A stretch of 64,000 nucleotides of DNA from NCBI RefSeq assembly GCF_012926615.1, contig NZ_JABBNU010000012.1:62001-126000 (forward strand), read 5' to 3'. This document shows, in pieces, positions 33,787-43,845 of the stretch. Every line of letters starts with the position of its first letter. The stretch's first letter is position 1. The notes beneath the pieces are model-generated. The model was not told the DNA's origin. It saw nothing but the letters and a program-made list of their open reading frames with translations, and did not search any database. This DNA is from Marinigracilibium pacificum (lineage in GTDB: Bacteria > Bacteroidota > Bacteroidia > Cytophagales > Cyclobacteriaceae). The position numbers and the translations under genes are program-made.

Positions 33787-35631
33787 TTACATGTGGAGAC
33801 TTTGCATCTGGATTAATTTAGCATAAAGTCCATCTTGCTCAACTAATGATTCGTGATTACCTCTTTCAATAATTTGACCTCTTTCGATAACCAAAATTTC
33901 ATCAGCATGCTTAATTGTACTCAGTCTATGTGCAATTACTAATGAAGTTCTGTTTTTCATAAGGTTTGTTAATGCCTCTTGTACAAGTTTCTCACTTTCA
34001 GCATCAAGAGCAGAAGTAGCTTCGTCAAGAATCAATATCGGAGGGTTTTTGAGTATGGCTCGTGCAATACTGATACGTTGTCTTTGTCCTCCTGATAGTT
34101 TTGTTCCTCTCTCGCCTATGTTGGAATGATAGCCTTCTTCGAGTTTATCTATAAACTCATGAGCATTAGCAATTTTGGCAGCTGCAATGACATCTTCCTC
34201 ATTTACATTTTTCATTCCGAAAGCAATGTTGTTAAACACTGTATCATTAAACAAAATTGATTCCTGAGTAACAATTCCCATTTGAGCCCTCAGACTTTCA
34301 ATATCTATATCTTTTAGATTAATGCCATCAAGGGTAATATTTCCTTGAGTCGGATCATAAAATCTTGGTAGCAGATCGGCAAGAGTTGACTTTCCACCTC
34401 CGGAAGGGCCAACTAACGCAACAGTCTTACCTTTACCAAGTGTAAATGAAATATCATTGATTACTTTTTCTTTTTCGTAAGCAAAGGATACATTTTTATA
34501 TTCAATACCTTCTTTAAAAGACTCGATATTTTTTGCAATTGGATCATTTTTAACCTCATTTTCAGTATCCATGAGTTCAAAAATTCTATCAGCAGAAACT
34601 ATTCCTCGCTGCATAGATGAAATAGCATTGGTAAAGGATTTTGCCGGATTAAGGATCTGACTAAATACAGCCAGAAAACCAAAAAATGCAGAAGCTTCCA
34701 GTGCATTATCACCATCAAGAATTAATGTACCGCCAATTAAAATGATGATGGCGACAACAGAAACACCCATGAATTCAGACGATGGGCCAGCAAGATTATA
34801 TCGCTTACTAAATTTCCAGTTATAGCCGGCATAATTATTAACCTCTTTTTCAAACTTACTATTGATATAATCACGAGCATTGAAAGCTTTGATTACTCGC
34901 ATTCCTGATAAGGATTCCTCTAGAATATTAGCCATTTTCCCAAGGGTTGTCTGAGTACCTATGGCTTGTTTTTTTAATGCTTTCGATATTGCACTTATTA
35001 TAACTCCGGAAACCGGAAGAAGGATAAGGCTGTATAAGGTTAGTTTTGCACTTATACCAAAAAGAGTAACAAAGTAAACAATGATGAGGATTGGCTCTTT
35101 AAAAAATACTTTTACTGAGTTCATCATACTGTTTTCAACCTCCTGAACATCAGAAGTAATTCTTGACATGATGTCGCCTTTGTGTTCATTAGTGAAAAAG
35201 CCAACATGAAGTCCTGTTACAGAATCAAAAATTGCAGTTCTGAAATTACGAATAACATTAACCTTCATTCTCTCAACACAAAGCTGGGAGATGTATCTGA
35301 AAAGATTAGAGAAAAATACCGATCCGACAAGCAGTGTACAGATATATTGCAAAGCCCTGAGCTTACCAACGTTTTGAATGTACCCGGTAAGATTATAGTA
35401 AAACAAGCTTTTATAATAATCAATCATTCCTACCTCACCCCAAACAGGTTTTTGTTTTAATGCTGCCAGCTTATCTGCGTCAATCTGGTCAAACAGCACT
35501 TCCATTATCGGAACCAACGAAAGCAGGTTAAATAAAGAAAAAACAGTAAAAAACAGGGTGCTGACAATATAAATAGGCGTCAACCACCCAATTGGTTTGG
35601 CATATTGGAATAACCGTGTAAATGTCTTCAT
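33787..35631 (-). CDS. ABC exporter, MsbA-like (fused membrane and ATPase domains)
   Basis: The protein has 614 residues. Residues 1-330 hold six transmembrane helices of the type I exporter fold, with a coupling segment HKGDIMSRITSDVQEVE. Residues 370-614 are the ATPase: Walker A GPSGGGKST, Q-loop VTQESILFND, signature LSGGQRQR, Walker B ILILDEATSALD, and the H-loop IAHRLSTI. Half-transporters like this work as dimers. The MsbA/lipid A flippase role is the most common for such genes in Bacteroidota and fits gmhA next door, but substrate cannot be read from sequence. Confidence 0.9.
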   Translation of the reverse strand: MKTFTRLFQYAKPIGWLTPIYIVSTLFFTVFSLFNLLSLVPIMEVLFDQIDADKLAALKQKPVWGEVGMIDYYKSLFYYNLTGYIQNVGKLRALQYICTLLVGSVFFSNLFRYISQLCVERMKVNVIRNFRTAIFDSVTGLHVGFFTNEHKGDIMSRITSDVQEVENSMMNSVKVFFKEPILIIVYFVTLFGISAKLTLYSLILLPVSGVIISAISKALKKQAIGTQTTLGKMANILEESLSGMRVIKAFNARDYINSKFEKEVNNYAGYNWKFSKRYNLAGPSSEFMGVSVVAIIILIGGTLILDGDNALEASAFFGFLAVFSQILNPAKSFTNAISSMQRGIVSADRIFELMDTENEVKNDPIAKNIESFKEGIEYKNVSFAYEKEKVINDISFTLGKGKTVALVGPSGGGKSTLADLLPRFYDPTQGNITLDGINLKDIDIESLRAQMGIVTQESILFNDTVFNNIAFGMKNVNEEDVIAAAKIANAHEFIDKLEEGYHSNIGERGTKLSGGQRQRISIARAILKNPPILILDEATSALDAESEKLVQEALTNLMKNRTSLVIAHRLSTIKHADEILVIERGQIIERGNHESLVEQDGLYAKLIQMQSLHM

Positions 35632-35676
35632 TTAGTATTTTTCAATTCAGGGCTGCAAGTTACGCCTTTTAATTTG

Positions 35677-37353
35677 CTAAAACAGGTTATTCTGTCTTGC
35701 AATATTCCAGCGTAAACCCAGCGAAACCCAGTTTTCATTATATTTTCCCAGGATTTCGTTTTCCTGGTTTCGAATAGTATACCCCAAATCTACAAAAAGG
35801 TTATTTTTTGGCATGTAGGTTAGCAGTGCTTCTCCTATGAAGAGAGTGTTTTCAACCCCTTGTCCGGTTTCATTATTGTAGTCTTCTTCTCTGGTAATGT
35901 TTGGTTTCAGGATGTCTCCACCCCAGTTTCCACCGTCTTCATCAGATCCATACTTTGATACGATACCAGTAAGTGTCAGGTCAAGTCGTGGGATAATTTT
36001 GTATCTGGCAATACCAATCGCTTCAGTAAAGTTAGCACCTCGGGGGTGAGCAAGTGGTTGTCCGTAATGGCTGAAGCTTCCATAAGAATCCTTGTGTGAA
36101 TACATGTATGGTCGTGCAGTATTAAATTCACCCTGCAAGTCCAGGTAAGGTAGTCCGAATGCATCAACATATTTTAAACCTACCTGAATGGCATTTTTGT
36201 TTGCCCACCATCCATTATTATCCAAGTACTCGTTTAAGACAAATTCGTCTAAAGATAACTGACCATAAAATGAAAAGTGATTCAAGAAATTCCACTTCCA
36301 GTCTAGTCCCAATAATACATTGTCCTGGCTTCCTTCAGATTGCTCAATAGCCCGATAGAATATGATTGGATTAAGGTATCCTAACTGGATGTCGGCACTT
36401 GCAGAGTCTTCATAGATAACTACTGATTCAAACAATCCAATGTTTAGTGATTTACCAATATCAATTCCAAGACGATGATGAGCAAGGTATTTTTTAGGGT
36501 ATCTCGATCTTCCTGTAAGACCACTGGTATTTCCTTCAACGTCTGCAATTAGCTCGGCAAAAAGATTTGTATAATTAACTTTCCCTACTTCGGTTTCGAT
36601 TTTTAAGAAAAGCATAGGAGCAGAGAAATCAGATAATATCAGGCTTCGGTATCCGTTGCCCATAAAAATTCTGTCGTGCCCAAACTGTATGTTGATTAAA
36701 TCTTTTACCGCTGCAAAACTTATGTAACCACGTGCCTCAAAATAATCAACTCCGGTATCTTTAAATCCTTTCCAGAATCCCTGGTTTGGAACAGTCAGAG
36801 TGCCATCAATGTATCGTCTGATATAGGATGGATATCTCGCTTGATTTTCAGTTATTGAGGAGAAAAAAGCTACTTTATTGCCAATTCGGCCTCTAACTTT
36901 TACACCTCTTGTATTTTGGAAGAGTGTGCCGTCAGAGTCGGTATTTTGATTCATGTAAGCAAAATGAATTATCGGATTTACATGAAGATCAAAGTTCTTC
37001 CCTTTATCATGCCAGAAGTCACCGGGAGTTTTATAGAGGAAGTTAAACAAAGGTTTTTTTGATTCCGGCGCATCATCAGTGATATACTCCCAATTGTTAT
37101 TTAGGAGGAGGCTGGCCGCCAAAGCGCTTTTATCAGTTCCATCTGCGATCATATCATAATAAGCAGTATCGATTTTATCTCGTCGGTATGTTTTTAGTGT
37201 TGAGTGAAATCCCGGATATTGTTTTCCGGTTTTGATCTCGAAGCGATCGATAAGATAATGTTGATAGTCTCTTTGGTCTAGTCTGATGTTCTGAGCAGTA
37301 ATTGAAAATGTTAAGCCCAGAAAAGCTAGTAAATAGAATGATACCTGCTTCAT
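35677..37353 (-). CDS. Outer membrane beta-barrel, Wzi/RemB-like
   Basis: The protein has 558 residues with a signal peptide ending SITAQ. The mature part is a large barrel of alternating strands (GRIGNKVAFFSSITENQARYP, INIQFGHDRIFMGNGYRSLI, YLNPIIFYRAIE) and ends in SLGLRWNIARQNNLF with a terminal aromatic residue. GHDRIFMGNGYRSL and LNPIIFYRAIE are typical of the capsule-assembly Wzi family and of gliding-motility protein RemB in Flavobacteria. It probably acts at the outer membrane in surface polysaccharide attachment or gliding. It is 45 bases before the ABC exporter gene on the same strand. Confidence 0.8.
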   Translation of the reverse strand: MKQVSFYLLAFLGLTFSITAQNIRLDQRDYQHYLIDRFEIKTGKQYPGFHSTLKTYRRDKIDTAYYDMIADGTDKSALAASLLLNNNWEYITDDAPESKKPLFNFLYKTPGDFWHDKGKNFDLHVNPIIHFAYMNQNTDSDGTLFQNTRGVKVRGRIGNKVAFFSSITENQARYPSYIRRYIDGTLTVPNQGFWKGFKDTGVDYFEARGYISFAAVKDLINIQFGHDRIFMGNGYRSLILSDFSAPMLFLKIETEVGKVNYTNLFAELIADVEGNTSGLTGRSRYPKKYLAHHRLGIDIGKSLNIGLFESVVIYEDSASADIQLGYLNPIIFYRAIEQSEGSQDNVLLGLDWKWNFLNHFSFYGQLSLDEFVLNEYLDNNGWWANKNAIQVGLKYVDAFGLPYLDLQGEFNTARPYMYSHKDSYGSFSHYGQPLAHPRGANFTEAIGIARYKIIPRLDLTLTGIVSKYGSDEDGGNWGGDILKPNITREEDYNNETGQGVENTLFIGEALLTYMPKNNLFVDLGYTIRNQENEILGKYNENWVSLGLRWNIARQNNLF

Positions 37354-37427
37354 ATTTATTATTTTTGCGTGTGTAAAAGATAATTATAGCACAATTAAAA
37401 TTTAATAATACTAAATCTTTGTTTTAT

Positions 37428-37458
37428 TTGGTAAACAAAATTGATGTAGTTATCTTTG
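37428..37458 (+). promoter_or_regulatory. Bacteroidota-type promoter for the L31 gene
   Basis: TTG at 37428-37430, 20 bases, then TATCTTTG at 37451-37458, an exact TTG-N20-TAnnTTTG match. The predicted start is near 37465, giving a leader of about 40 bases before the L31 ATG at 37504. Confidence 0.75.
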
Positions 37459-37503
37459 TGCCTCATTTTGAAAAAGGGAAAGTAATTTAAAGCTGATACA
37501 ATA

Positions 37504-37749
37504 ATGAAAAAAGATATTCATCCGGACTATAGAGAGGTGATTTTTCAAGATACGTCAAGTGACTTTGCGTTCATGACAAAATCAACAATCAAGACCAGCG
37601 AAACGATCAAGTGGGAAGACGGTAACGAATATCCGTTGGTAAAAGTGGAAGTTTCTTCTGCTTCACATCCATTCTACACTGGTAAGAAATTGTTTGTGGA
37701 TACCGCTGGACGTGTTGAGAAATTCAACAAGCGTTACAAGAAGAACTAG
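37504..37749 (+). CDS. rpmE2: 50S ribosomal protein L31, zinc-free (type B) form
   Basis: The protein has 81 residues: [20 protein letters not shown], then [20 protein letters not shown] and [12 protein letters not shown], a full-length L31. The CxxC zinc pair of type A L31 is absent, so this is the zinc-independent form. Single-gene unit with its own promoter and terminator. Confidence 0.97.
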   Translation: MKKDIHPDYREVIFQDTSSDFAFMTKSTIKTSETIKWEDGNEYPLVKVEVSSASHPFYTGKKLFVDTAGRVEKFNKRYKKN

Positions 37750-37770
37750 TCTTCGAATTAAAGAAATTAA

Positions 37771-37803
37771 AGCCTTCGTTAGAAATAGCGGAGGCTTTTT
37801 TTA
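37771..37803 (+). terminator. Intrinsic terminator of the L31 gene
   Basis: AGCCTTCGTT (37771-37780) pairs with AGCGGAGGCT (37787-37796, with G-T wobble), followed by a T-run. It is 21 bases after the stop. Confidence 0.8.
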
Positions 37804-37859
37804 TTCCCTTTTATCAAACCGGAAGTATTTATTATATTGAGCTCAAACAACTTCCGTAA

Positions 37860-39902
37860 ATGAAAGACCGGCAAATCGAAAAACAGGAGCTGTACTCTCA
37901 GGCTATAAAAAGAATACATATTGCATTCACCCATTTTTTTAATGATCCTGAAAAACAAATTGAAGAGCTTTTCAGGGTAGGGATAGATCTGTTTAATATG
38001 GATAATGCTTCTTATGTGGAAGTGGTCAGGGAAAAGATTATTGTCAGGTTTATTTATAGTACCATGGCAAATGGTTTAGCTGAGGTTCAGATGAAGGAAT
38101 TGCCATATTATGGGTCAATGGCCGAAGATGCTTGGGATTCAGACGATATACTGGTATTTGAAGACCTTACTTTAGAACATATACCTGAAAAGTATAAAGT
38201 TTTTTTAAAGCAAAATATCAGGTCGTTTATTCATATCCCTGTGTGGATTTTTGGAGAAAAGAGAGGGATTATTAGTTGGTCGTCATCAAAGAAGCTGAAC
38301 TCACCACTTTTGCAGGAGCACTTACAAGATTTGGTTTATTTAATCTCTAATTCATTTGAAAAAGTATTGGAATTAAAAATTTCGGGAGAAATTCAAAATC
38401 AATATCGCGAGGAATTGCAGAAGCAAATGGAGCAATATATTGTTTCTGAGCAGTTGAATAAAATGGGTGTTTGGTATCGGGATGCTAAAACAAATAGACT
38501 TACTACTTCAAAGGGAGCGGTCAAAGCAATCGGCATTCCTGCCTTGGGTGATTCTGTGAGTCTTGATGAAGCTTTAAAATTTGTTCATCCGGATGATGCA
38601 TTACTATTAGAATCTGAACGAAAGGAGTCTTATGAAACCGGTCAGCCTTATGAATGCGAGTTTAGATTGACAAATGGTGAGAAGGAAGTTTGGATGCTAA
38701 TTAAAGGTGAGCCGGTGTATGATGAACAGGGTGAGCTTATTGCTGTGAGGGGAACCATTCAAAATATCGATGAGGACAGGAAGTTGCGACAAGAAAGAAA
38801 TCAGTATAAAGCATTGCTCGAAGAATTCGTAAGAAGTAATCCTGTTCCTGTGGCTATGTTTGATACTGAGATGCGATATATCATGGTAAGTGAAAGGTGG
38901 CTGGCTGATTATGCTCTTGATATTTCTATCATTGGGAAAAAACATTATGATGTTGTTCCGGGGATTAAAGAGGATTGGAAGCAAAGGCATCAGGAGGCAT
39001 TAAATGGTAAAAGTCAGAATAAAGAAAATGATTTTATTCAGTGGCCGGATGGAAGCTTTTCATATATATCATGGGCTGTTGGTCCGTGGTATTATCCAAA
39101 TAAAGAAATAGGTGGGATAATTCTCTATGCTGAAGATGTAACAAACCTTAAAGAAAAAGAATTAAAAATTGCTGCAATGGCTGATCAGTTAACCCGGTAT
39201 TCGCAAAAACTTGAAAAGAGTAATGAGGATCTGGAGAACTTTGCATCATTAATTGGGCATGACCTTCAAGAACCTCTTCGGAAAATCAAGGCTTTTGGTG
39301 ATATGCTAAAAAGAAATTTAATGGGTAAAATGGAGGGGCACGATCTGGAACTTCTGGAAAGAATGGTTAATTCTTCAGAAAGGATGCAAGATCTGGTTAA
39401 TAAGCTGCTGGAAGAAAGTAAAAAAAGCACAAAAGATAACCGAAAAAACACCTCTGTCCGATCTGTTATTTTAGATGTTTTAGATGATCTGGAAATTGCA
39501 GTTAAGGAAGCTGATGCTGAAGTCGAAATAGATCTTAATTCATCCGTTTATGCCACCAGGCAAGAATTGTACAGGCTTTTTCAAAACATCATTTCCAACT
39601 CTATAAAATATCGTGAAGATAGTAGAAAATTAAAGATCAAAATCAGTGATGAGATAGTAAGTGAAGAGACTCATATTCTAATTAAGGATAATGGAATTGG
39701 GGTTGATAAAAGTAACAATAATTTGCTTTTTGAATTTTTTACCCGTGGGAAAGAAGTTTCTGGGATAAAAGGGTACGGAATTGGCTTGGCAGCGTGCCGA
39801 GATATAATGGTCGATCTTAATGGTGAAATTGAGATATTTCCTGCAGAAAATGGCGGTACAATGGTTAAACTAGCGTTTAAAAATGATCCATTGAAATATT
39901 GA
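37860..39902 (+). CDS. GAF-PAS-PAS sensor histidine kinase
   Basis: The protein has 680 residues and no transmembrane segment, so it is cytoplasmic. Order: GAF-like domain (about 20-165), first PAS with PAC (about 195-305), second PAS (about 315-430; ends with the PAC-like GGIILYAEDVTNLKEKE), coiled-coil, HisKA with H-box ASLIGHDLQEPLRKIKAF (His near 464), and HATPase with N-box LFQNIISNSIKYRE, G1 KDNGIGVD and G2 IKGYGIGLAAC. No response regulator is fused, but one is fused to the next kinase, 100 bases downstream. The two probably share a pathway; the ligand is unknown. Confidence 0.92.
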   Translation: MKDRQIEKQELYSQAIKRIHIAFTHFFNDPEKQIEELFRVGIDLFNMDNASYVEVVREKIIVRFIYSTMANGLAEVQMKELPYYGSMAEDAWDSDDILVFEDLTLEHIPEKYKVFLKQNIRSFIHIPVWIFGEKRGIISWSSSKKLNSPLLQEHLQDLVYLISNSFEKVLELKISGEIQNQYREELQKQMEQYIVSEQLNKMGVWYRDAKTNRLTTSKGAVKAIGIPALGDSVSLDEALKFVHPDDALLLESERKESYETGQPYECEFRLTNGEKEVWMLIKGEPVYDEQGELIAVRGTIQNIDEDRKLRQERNQYKALLEEFVRSNPVPVAMFDTEMRYIMVSERWLADYALDISIIGKKHYDVVPGIKEDWKQRHQEALNGKSQNKENDFIQWPDGSFSYISWAVGPWYYPNKEIGGIILYAEDVTNLKEKELKIAAMADQLTRYSQKLEKSNEDLENFASLIGHDLQEPLRKIKAFGDMLKRNLMGKMEGHDLELLERMVNSSERMQDLVNKLLEESKKSTKDNRKNTSVRSVILDVLDDLEIAVKEADAEVEIDLNSSVYATRQELYRLFQNIISNSIKYREDSRKLKIKISDEIVSEETHILIKDNGIGVDKSNNNLLFEFFTRGKEVSGIKGYGIGLAACRDIMVDLNGEIEIFPAENGGTMVKLAFKNDPLKY

Positions 39903-40030
39903 ATGTCCGTAAAATTCTAAATTATATTTGAAATCTTACATCAGGTAAAAAAGGTATAAAACCTCAACTTTTAAGATTATTTAAGTCATAATATCTAGTT
40001 AATTTGAGAGTCGAATTTCAAATTGAACAG

Positions 40031-41461
40031 ATGTCAACAAAAATTCTTCTTGTAGATGATGATTTCGAAGATTACCTAATCATTCAGGATCTTCTAAATT
40101 CATCAAAACTAAAAGATTTTGAATTATCATGGATTGATAATTCACAAGACGCACTTGAGTCGTTTTGTGAAAACAGCTATGATATTTATCTTCTTGACTA
40201 TAGAATTGGAGAGGAGAATGGACTTCAATTGCTGAGAAATGCAATTGATTGTGGCTGTCTAAGCCCGATAATCTTATTAACAGGTTACTCAAATGAGCGA
40301 CTTGAGCAGGAAGCATTAAAGGCTGGTGCAGCAGACTATTTGCTTAAAAATGACATCACAGGAGATCAGCTTTATAGATCTATTTGGTATTCACTGGAAA
40401 AAACCAAGCTTGAAAGACAAGTTTACCTTGTAAGAGAACGTGCTAAAAGCCCCAATGGAATACTTATATTAAATAAAAATAATCAGGTTATTTATGCAAA
40501 TGAGGCCGCTACAATCTTTCTGAATGTAAAGATGAGTGAGCTTAGTAATATGTATCTTCATTTTGATTTTAAACCAAATCAAAATCATGAAGTGGAGATA
40601 ACCACTAAGGGTGGCAAGCTGGGAGTTGGAGAAATAAGAACAATGGATATCAATTATGAAGGGCAGAACGCTACCTTAATCACTATAATTGATATAACAG
40701 GCCATAAGCAGTTGCAAAACAATCTGTTAATGGTTAATGCCAAGTTGGAAAAGCAAAATAACTACCTGAGGCAGTTTGCTTATATCGCATCTCATGACTT
40801 GAAAAGTCCTGTAAATAATATTCTTTCTCTAATTGATCTGTTGAATATTGAAGGAAAGCTTGATAGCTCCGAACTTGAGTTGTTTAATGCATTGAAGAAG
40901 GCAAGTAATAAGCTTGATCGATCAATTCATGAAATGATTTCCCTGTTAAAGGATCATCAGGAAGATGTGGAAATCGAAGATAATCAGGTTAATGTAGAGG
41001 ATGTTTTTGAAGATATTAAAGAGTCTCTTTTTGAGCAAATTGAAAAGTCAGAAGCAGAAATAGAAACTGATTTTGATCCAATTATTAATATTAAGTATAA
41101 CAGGGTTCATTTAAGGAGTATTTTGCTTAATCTGATTACCAACGCTATAAAGTACCGAAGGTCTGATGCCAAGTTGAGAATTAAAATCACCACTGGTGTC
41201 AACGAGGGTAATGAATATCTCGAGGTGAAAGATAATGGTATGGGAATAGATCTTGATCTGCATGGTAAAGCTCTTTTTGGATTATTTACCAGATTCAATA
41301 AACAAATAGAAGGGTCAGGTATTGGATTATACTCTGTAAAGTCTATTGCTGAGTCTTATGGTGGGTCTGTAGCTGTAAAAAGTAGACCTGGAGAAGGAGC
41401 AATATTTAGGATCTACCTGTATAATAAGGTGAGATCTCCAATGCAGGTAATCGAAAGTTAA
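40031..41461 (+). CDS. Hybrid protein: response-regulator receiver, PAS and histidine kinase
   Basis: The protein has 476 residues from ATG 40031 (MSTKILLVDDDFEDY); an upstream TTG at 40004 would add nine residues. N-terminal receiver (about 1-125): acidic pocket DDDFED, phosphoacceptor D in IYLLDYRIG, T in ILLTGYS, K in LLKND. Middle PAS-like (about 140-230). C-terminal HisKA with IASHDLKSPVNNILSL and HATPase with LLNLITNAIKYR, VKDNGMGID and GSGIGLYSV. A receiver at the N-terminus of a kinase points to a relay receiving phosphate from another kinase, plausibly the neighbour at 37860-39902. Confidence 0.92.
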   Translation: MSTKILLVDDDFEDYLIIQDLLNSSKLKDFELSWIDNSQDALESFCENSYDIYLLDYRIGEENGLQLLRNAIDCGCLSPIILLTGYSNERLEQEALKAGAADYLLKNDITGDQLYRSIWYSLEKTKLERQVYLVRERAKSPNGILILNKNNQVIYANEAATIFLNVKMSELSNMYLHFDFKPNQNHEVEITTKGGKLGVGEIRTMDINYEGQNATLITIIDITGHKQLQNNLLMVNAKLEKQNNYLRQFAYIASHDLKSPVNNILSLIDLLNIEGKLDSSELELFNALKKASNKLDRSIHEMISLLKDHQEDVEIEDNQVNVEDVFEDIKESLFEQIEKSEAEIETDFDPIINIKYNRVHLRSILLNLITNAIKYRRSDAKLRIKITTGVNEGNEYLEVKDNGMGIDLDLHGKALFGLFTRFNKQIEGSGIGLYSVKSIAESYGGSVAVKSRPGEGAIFRIYLYNKVRSPMQVIES

Positions 41462-41526
41462 CTCGGATAACTATCCTTTTATTATAATTTCTTCTAGATT
41501 GCGAGCAGGATTTTTATTTTTGCTAT

Positions 41527-42723
41527 ATGAATATAGTATTGTTCGACAATCATTCCACGCGAAAGAGTTTATTGCCTTTCACATTTACCCGTCCGGTAGC
41601 TGAAATTCGTATCGGTATTCTGACAATATCTGAAAAATGGGGTAAGCGATTAAATGGTGATGTATCATTCATAACTGAGTCATATCTGACTAAGAAATTC
41701 CCACTCAATCATACTGATGATAATTTATATATTGATGGGGCATTGTGTCCTACAAATGAATTGATAAAGAAAGTCAATGCTTTAAAGCCTGAATCAGGAT
41801 TTAAGATTGATGATCGTGTGGTAGTTTGGAGATCTTCAGAATCAATAACTGATTTTCAGACTATCGAATCAAAAGCTGCAAGTTGCGATCAGATGGATCT
41901 CGATGTTGATGTTATTGATTTTCCATGGGAGATTTTTCAAAAGAACAGATCTCAAATTGAATCAGATTTTGAATTAATCACTTCCGGAAGAAAATCAGCT
42001 GAAATTTCTGATCCGCATACTATTATTTATGGTAAGGAAAATGTATTCATTGAAGAAGGTGTTGATGTAAAGGCTGCAGTAATCAATGCAGAGTCGGGCC
42101 CAATATATATTGGTAAAGATGTTGTAATTGGTGAGGGGGCGATAATTAGAGGTGCCTGTGCAATATTAAATAACTCTCATGTTAGCATGGGAGCAAAATT
42201 TAGAGGTGATAGTACAATAGGACCTTATTGTAAAGTAGGTGGAGAGGTTTCGAATTCTGTGTTTATAGGTTATTCTAATAAATCTCATGATGGTTTTCTT
42301 GGTAATGCCGTAATCGGAGAATGGTGCAATATGGGTGCTGATTCTAATAATAGTAATCTGAAGAATAATTATGATCAGGTGAAACTCTGGAGTTATGCAA
42401 AGGAAGGATTTATTAGAACAGGCCAGCAGTTTTGTGGGTTGATGATGGGTGATCATACCAAATGCGGAATAAACACAATGTTTAATACCGGAACAGTTAC
42501 GGGAGTTTCGGCAAATATTTTTGGAGCAGGATTTCCAAGGAACTTTATTCCATCTTATTCATGGGGAGGCCCTCAAGGGTTAACTACTTTTCATATTAAT
42601 AAGGCATTGCAATCGGCAGAAATTGTGATGAAGAGGAGAGGTAAAGAACTCGATGAAGTCGAAAGAGAGATTTTGACTCATATTTTTGAAGAAACAAGTA
42701 AGTATCGAAATTGGGAAGTATAA
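41527..42723 (+). CDS. GlmU-like sugar nucleotidyltransferase with left-handed beta-helix
   Basis: The protein has 398 residues. It opens with MNIVLFDNHSTRKSLLPFTF, then TRPVAEIRIGILTISEKW, a signature of Bacteroidota GlmU-family proteins in place of the classic LAAGxGTRM loop. From about residue 165 it becomes an imperfect hexapeptide left-handed beta-helix (VIGEGAIIRGACAIL, NSHVSMGAKFRGDSTIGPYC). It is close to a UDP-N-acetylglucosamine/glucose-1-phosphate nucleotidyl- and acetyltransferase, but the unusual N-terminus leaves the reaction open. Four bases separate it from holB. Confidence 0.85.
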   Translation: MNIVLFDNHSTRKSLLPFTFTRPVAEIRIGILTISEKWGKRLNGDVSFITESYLTKKFPLNHTDDNLYIDGALCPTNELIKKVNALKPESGFKIDDRVVVWRSSESITDFQTIESKAASCDQMDLDVDVIDFPWEIFQKNRSQIESDFELITSGRKSAEISDPHTIIYGKENVFIEEGVDVKAAVINAESGPIYIGKDVVIGEGAIIRGACAILNNSHVSMGAKFRGDSTIGPYCKVGGEVSNSVFIGYSNKSHDGFLGNAVIGEWCNMGADSNNSNLKNNYDQVKLWSYAKEGFIRTGQQFCGLMMGDHTKCGINTMFNTGTVTGVSANIFGAGFPRNFIPSYSWGGPQGLTTFHINKALQSAEIVMKRRGKELDEVEREILTHIFEETSKYRNWEV

Positions 42724-42726
42724 TTT

Positions 42727-43845
42727 ATGCAGTTTTCAGATATTCCGGGATTTAAAGAAGAGAAAGAGGCGTTAACAAACGCTGTAAAAAATAATCATCT
42801 GGCTCATGCCCATATGTTTGCAGGCAAACAAGGTGGAGCTAATCTTGCATTGGCAATTGCATTTGGGCAGTTTATAAATTGTGAAAACCCAAGTGAAACA
42901 GATAGCTGTGGTACTTGTGCAAGTTGCCGGCAATTTACTCAGTTTACTCATCCGGATTTGCATTTTATTTTTCCAACAGGAGGTACTTCTAAACTTGCTT
43001 CGAAAGATGCAGTTAGTAGTGCGTTAATGACAGAGTGGAGGTCTTTTCTTAAAGAATATTCTTATCCGGTTATAAATGACTGGGCTGCTTTTTATGGTGG
43101 TCAGGATAAGCAATTGAGTATTTCTAAGGAAGAGTCCAGAAATATTGTCCGAAGCTTATCATTATCTACTTTTGGCTCAGGTTATAAAGTGATGATAATA
43201 TGGCTGCCGGAATATTTGCATCCATCGGCAGCCAATGCAATATTAAAAATACTTGAAGAACCACCAGGGAAAACAATATTTATTCTTGTTTCATGTGACC
43301 TTGAAGCAATTCTTCCAACGATATTATCAAGAACACAAATTCTGACTGTAAGTAACTTTTCTGAGGAAGAACTAAAAGGCCTTCTGGTTGAAAAGGGAGT
43401 TGAGGAATCTCAGGCTATTCAATTAGCTCGTTTGTCAGATGGAAATGTCAGCAAAGCATTGGCATACATGGATCAGGCAGATCAGGATACGCATAAGCTA
43501 TTTCAGGAATGGATGAGGACCTGTTATAAAAGAGATTATTCTGAATTAGTAGACTGGGCCGATAAATACCAAAAGCTAGGGAAAATGAATCAGAAAAGTC
43601 TTCTTGAGTATGGTATTCATATGATGCGTGAAAGTTTGATTGGCATTAGCCAGGCAGAAGATTTGTACAGATTATCCGGAAGTGAAAGAGACTTTATCGA
43701 GAATTTTCAAAAAGTATTAAACACTAAGAAGATTGAGAGAGTATATGAGTTATTAAATGAATCTCTTTATCATATCGAACGTAATGTCAATGCAAGGTTG
43801 ATGTTTTTAAATTTATCTCTGAATCTGGTAAAAGCATTAAGGTGA
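42727..43845 (+). CDS. holB: DNA polymerase III subunit delta'
   Basis: The protein has 372 residues. Clamp-loader fold: HAHMFAGKQGGANLALA is the degenerate Walker A (GKQGGAN has no Lys-Ser/Thr pair, typical of the non-ATPase delta'). A zinc module C-x8-C-x2-C-x2-C (CENPSETDSCGTCASC) follows, and HPSAANAILKILEEPPGKTIFIL and LSRTQI-like (ILSRTQILTV) complete the AAA core. Loads the sliding clamp with delta and gamma/tau. Its stop overlaps the hemC GTG start by 4 bases. Confidence 0.93.
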   Translation: MQFSDIPGFKEEKEALTNAVKNNHLAHAHMFAGKQGGANLALAIAFGQFINCENPSETDSCGTCASCRQFTQFTHPDLHFIFPTGGTSKLASKDAVSSALMTEWRSFLKEYSYPVINDWAAFYGGQDKQLSISKEESRNIVRSLSLSTFGSGYKVMIIWLPEYLHPSAANAILKILEEPPGKTIFILVSCDLEAILPTILSRTQILTVSNFSEEELKGLLVEKGVEESQAIQLARLSDGNVSKALAYMDQADQDTHKLFQEWMRTCYKRDYSELVDWADKYQKLGKMNQKSLLEYGIHMMRESLIGISQAEDLYRLSGSERDFIENFQKVLNTKKIERVYELLNESLYHIERNVNARLMFLNLSLNLVKALR